Positions 5,159 to 6,037 of a stretch of DNA of 6,037 nucleotides are shown here, piece after piece (position 1 is the stretch's first letter; each line of letters opens with the position of its first letter). A model generated the notes under the pieces. The model saw nothing but the letters and a program-made list of their open reading frames with translations, did not search any database and had not been told where the DNA came from. The translations under genes were made by a program, and so were the position numbers. The stretch lies in NCBI GenBank assembly GCA_021786215.1, contig JAJYNT010000239.1, positions 1-6,037 on the forward strand, written 5' to 3'. The stretch is from Chloroflexota bacterium (GTDB lineage: Bacteria > Chloroflexota > UBA6077).

Positions 5159-5255
5159 TATCTGCCGTAGCCGGCCGACTTATATCAGCGCGTCTTCGCC
5201 CGCTCTATGCCTCGACGAGGTCTACAACCAGAGGATGGCAGTCGTCGCTAGGCTT

Positions 5256-5282
5256 TTCCTCCGGATACGCCTCTAGGAGGAA
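5256..5282. repeat. 7-bp inverted repeat next to a Shine-Dalgarno-like run
   Basis: TTCCTCC (5256-5262) pairs with GGAGGAA (5276-5282) around 13 nt. The right arm looks like a strong ribosome binding site and is followed by ATG at 5286, but that frame closes after 12 codons (stop at 5322-5324), so a real gene is not supported unless it is a leader peptide. Confidence 0.3.
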
Positions 5283-5371
5283 GGAATGGAGCACCTGCAC
5301 GACCACCGCATCCGCGACCAGTGACACTTGGCCGAGAGGAGGAGGCCCCCTGAGTCTGGCGATAGCCTGGG

Positions 5372-5926
5372 TTGCCGAGCGATGCTTTCCCGCAACCAGT
5401 GATCGACAGCCTAGACAGCTCCCCGACTGTAACTAACGATGCGACTCCCTCCGCAAATCAGCCCCCCATGCCTCGAGGAAGAGCGCTGCAGTGGCCGCTC
5501 CTTGGCATCGACGAACACGTCATCTTCTTCGCCAACGGGATGACCGAGCTCACTGTGACTGTGCCTAAAGGCGATCACTCCGTCGTTCTAGGCGAGTCAG
5601 AGTTGGAGGCTGGGTTGAGGCTGCACGCCTTCCTCGAGGCGAGCAGAGCTAGATGGAGAACGACTCAGAGGATGAGGCATTGGTTTCCGAACGCACCTGA
5701 AAGAGTGACCCGCAGACCATCGAGCAGGGTCCCTCAATCGATGTCGCTGACTGTGGATGCCGCCCAGATGTTTTCGACAGCACTGCTGGCGACAAGTCCT
5801 CTTCGGATCTTGAACCCCGTATTTCCCAGTCGATGTAAGATTGTGCCTCGAGGAAAGCCTGTACTGTGCTCCCCCCAGTCTTCATCTGTACCTGGTAGGT
5901 CGAGAACTAGCCAACCCCAGCATTGA
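5372..5926 (+). CDS. Weak hypothetical ORF, possibly a gene relic
   Basis: A 184-codon frame starts at TTG without a ribosome binding site; GTG at 5399 and ATG at 5468 are alternatives, also without one. Only the middle third (5468 to about 5650) reads like a protein, with HVIFFANGMTELTVTVPKGD followed by ELEAGLRLHAFLEASRA and GC-rich third positions. The ends are rich in Ser, Pro and Arg, as random frames often are. No family is recognised. A shortened or decayed gene, or chance, are the main options. Confidence 0.18.
   Translation: MPSDAFPQPVIDSLDSSPTVTNDATPSANQPPMPRGRALQWPLLGIDEHVIFFANGMTELTVTVPKGDHSVVLGESELEAGLRLHAFLEASRARWRTTQRMRHWFPNAPERVTRRPSSRVPQSMSLTVDAAQMFSTALLATSPLRILNPVFPSRCKIVPRGKPVLCSPQSSSVPGRSRTSQPQH
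5470..5855. repeat. Three dispersed copies of GCCTCGAGGAA
   Basis: The 11-mer occurs forward at 5470-5480 and 5845-5855, both preceded by T, and inverted at 5630-5640 (TTCCTCGAGGC). Its core CCTCGAGG is itself palindromic, so each copy could be a dyad site. A related form, GCCTCGACGAGG, lies near 5208-5219. Confidence 0.4.
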
Positions 5927-6037
5927 ATGTAGACGGCGCTGGACAGCCGATACGCCACCTCAGTGCTGGATGAGCAGGCCAGTGGGACCGCTACCGCCTC
6001 CACGCGCCTAGTCTCGACAGCGCCGATGTCCTACGTG

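Larger units (their letters stand above)
4740..6037. other. About 1.3 kb without a defensible gene
   Basis: Both strands were read. The open frames here are short, rich in Ser, Arg and Pro, lack ribosome binding sites and resemble no family I know. Three patches read somewhat like protein: 5218-5320 on the minus strand, 5468-5700 on the plus strand and 5734-6003 on the minus strand. No known motif appears in any of them, which would fit decayed genes or chance. No tRNA passes inspection. The stretch holds two clear hairpins (4903-4939, 5113-5130), a direct repeat (5124-5158) and a thrice-occurring 11-bp motif (5470-5855). Confidence 0.5.

Noticed and set aside
5286..5324. Tiny 12-codon frame after a strong GGAGG
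   Set aside because: Too short to defend without a downstream gene on the same strand that it could lead; the GGAGG is also the arm of an inverted repeat.

Overview
The window is GC-rich bacterial DNA dominated by signal transduction, and nothing in it looks viral or plasmid-like. The HD-GYP protein, with its linker before the catalytic domain, and the kinase-like/BON protein remind me of Chloroflexota-type genomes or other environmental bacteria rich in two-component systems. That is an impression from protein style, not proof, and no rRNA or other marker gene is present.

Left part (1-1105): the left edge cuts into what is most likely the C-terminal receiver domain of a hybrid histidine kinase. 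It converges on a minus-strand NarL/LuxR-type response regulator. A multi-segment hairpin fills the 45-nt gap between the two stop codons.

Middle part (1106-3355): a 510-nt non-coding stretch contains several short perfect hairpins and palindromes. It leads into a plus-strand pair, a stand-alone receiver protein (CheY/Spo0F type) followed 54 nt later by an HD-GYP cyclic-di-GMP phosphodiesterase. The pair has the parts of an RpfG-type regulator (receiver plus HD-GYP) split over two genes. The HD-GYP protein carries about 190 N-terminal residues that I cannot assign and a possible internal start.

Right-middle part (3356-4549): after a stem-loop at the HD-GYP stop codon comes a short remnant of a transposase C-terminus (IS1182-like style). 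Next is a candidate extended -10 promoter, a leader that can fold just upstream of the ribosome binding site, and a cytidylate-kinase-like P-loop protein fused to a C-terminal BON domain.

Right part (4550-6037): one small possible ORF follows the kinase. The remaining ~1.3 kb has no gene I can defend. It holds hairpins, a tandem-like short repeat, three copies of an 11-bp motif and one weak hypothetical ORF, and may be decayed intergenic DNA.

Taken together, a phosphorelay (hybrid kinase and receivers) may feed a transcriptional output (NarL type) and a second-messenger output (HD-GYP). The link between these genes is inferred from proximity and family knowledge only.
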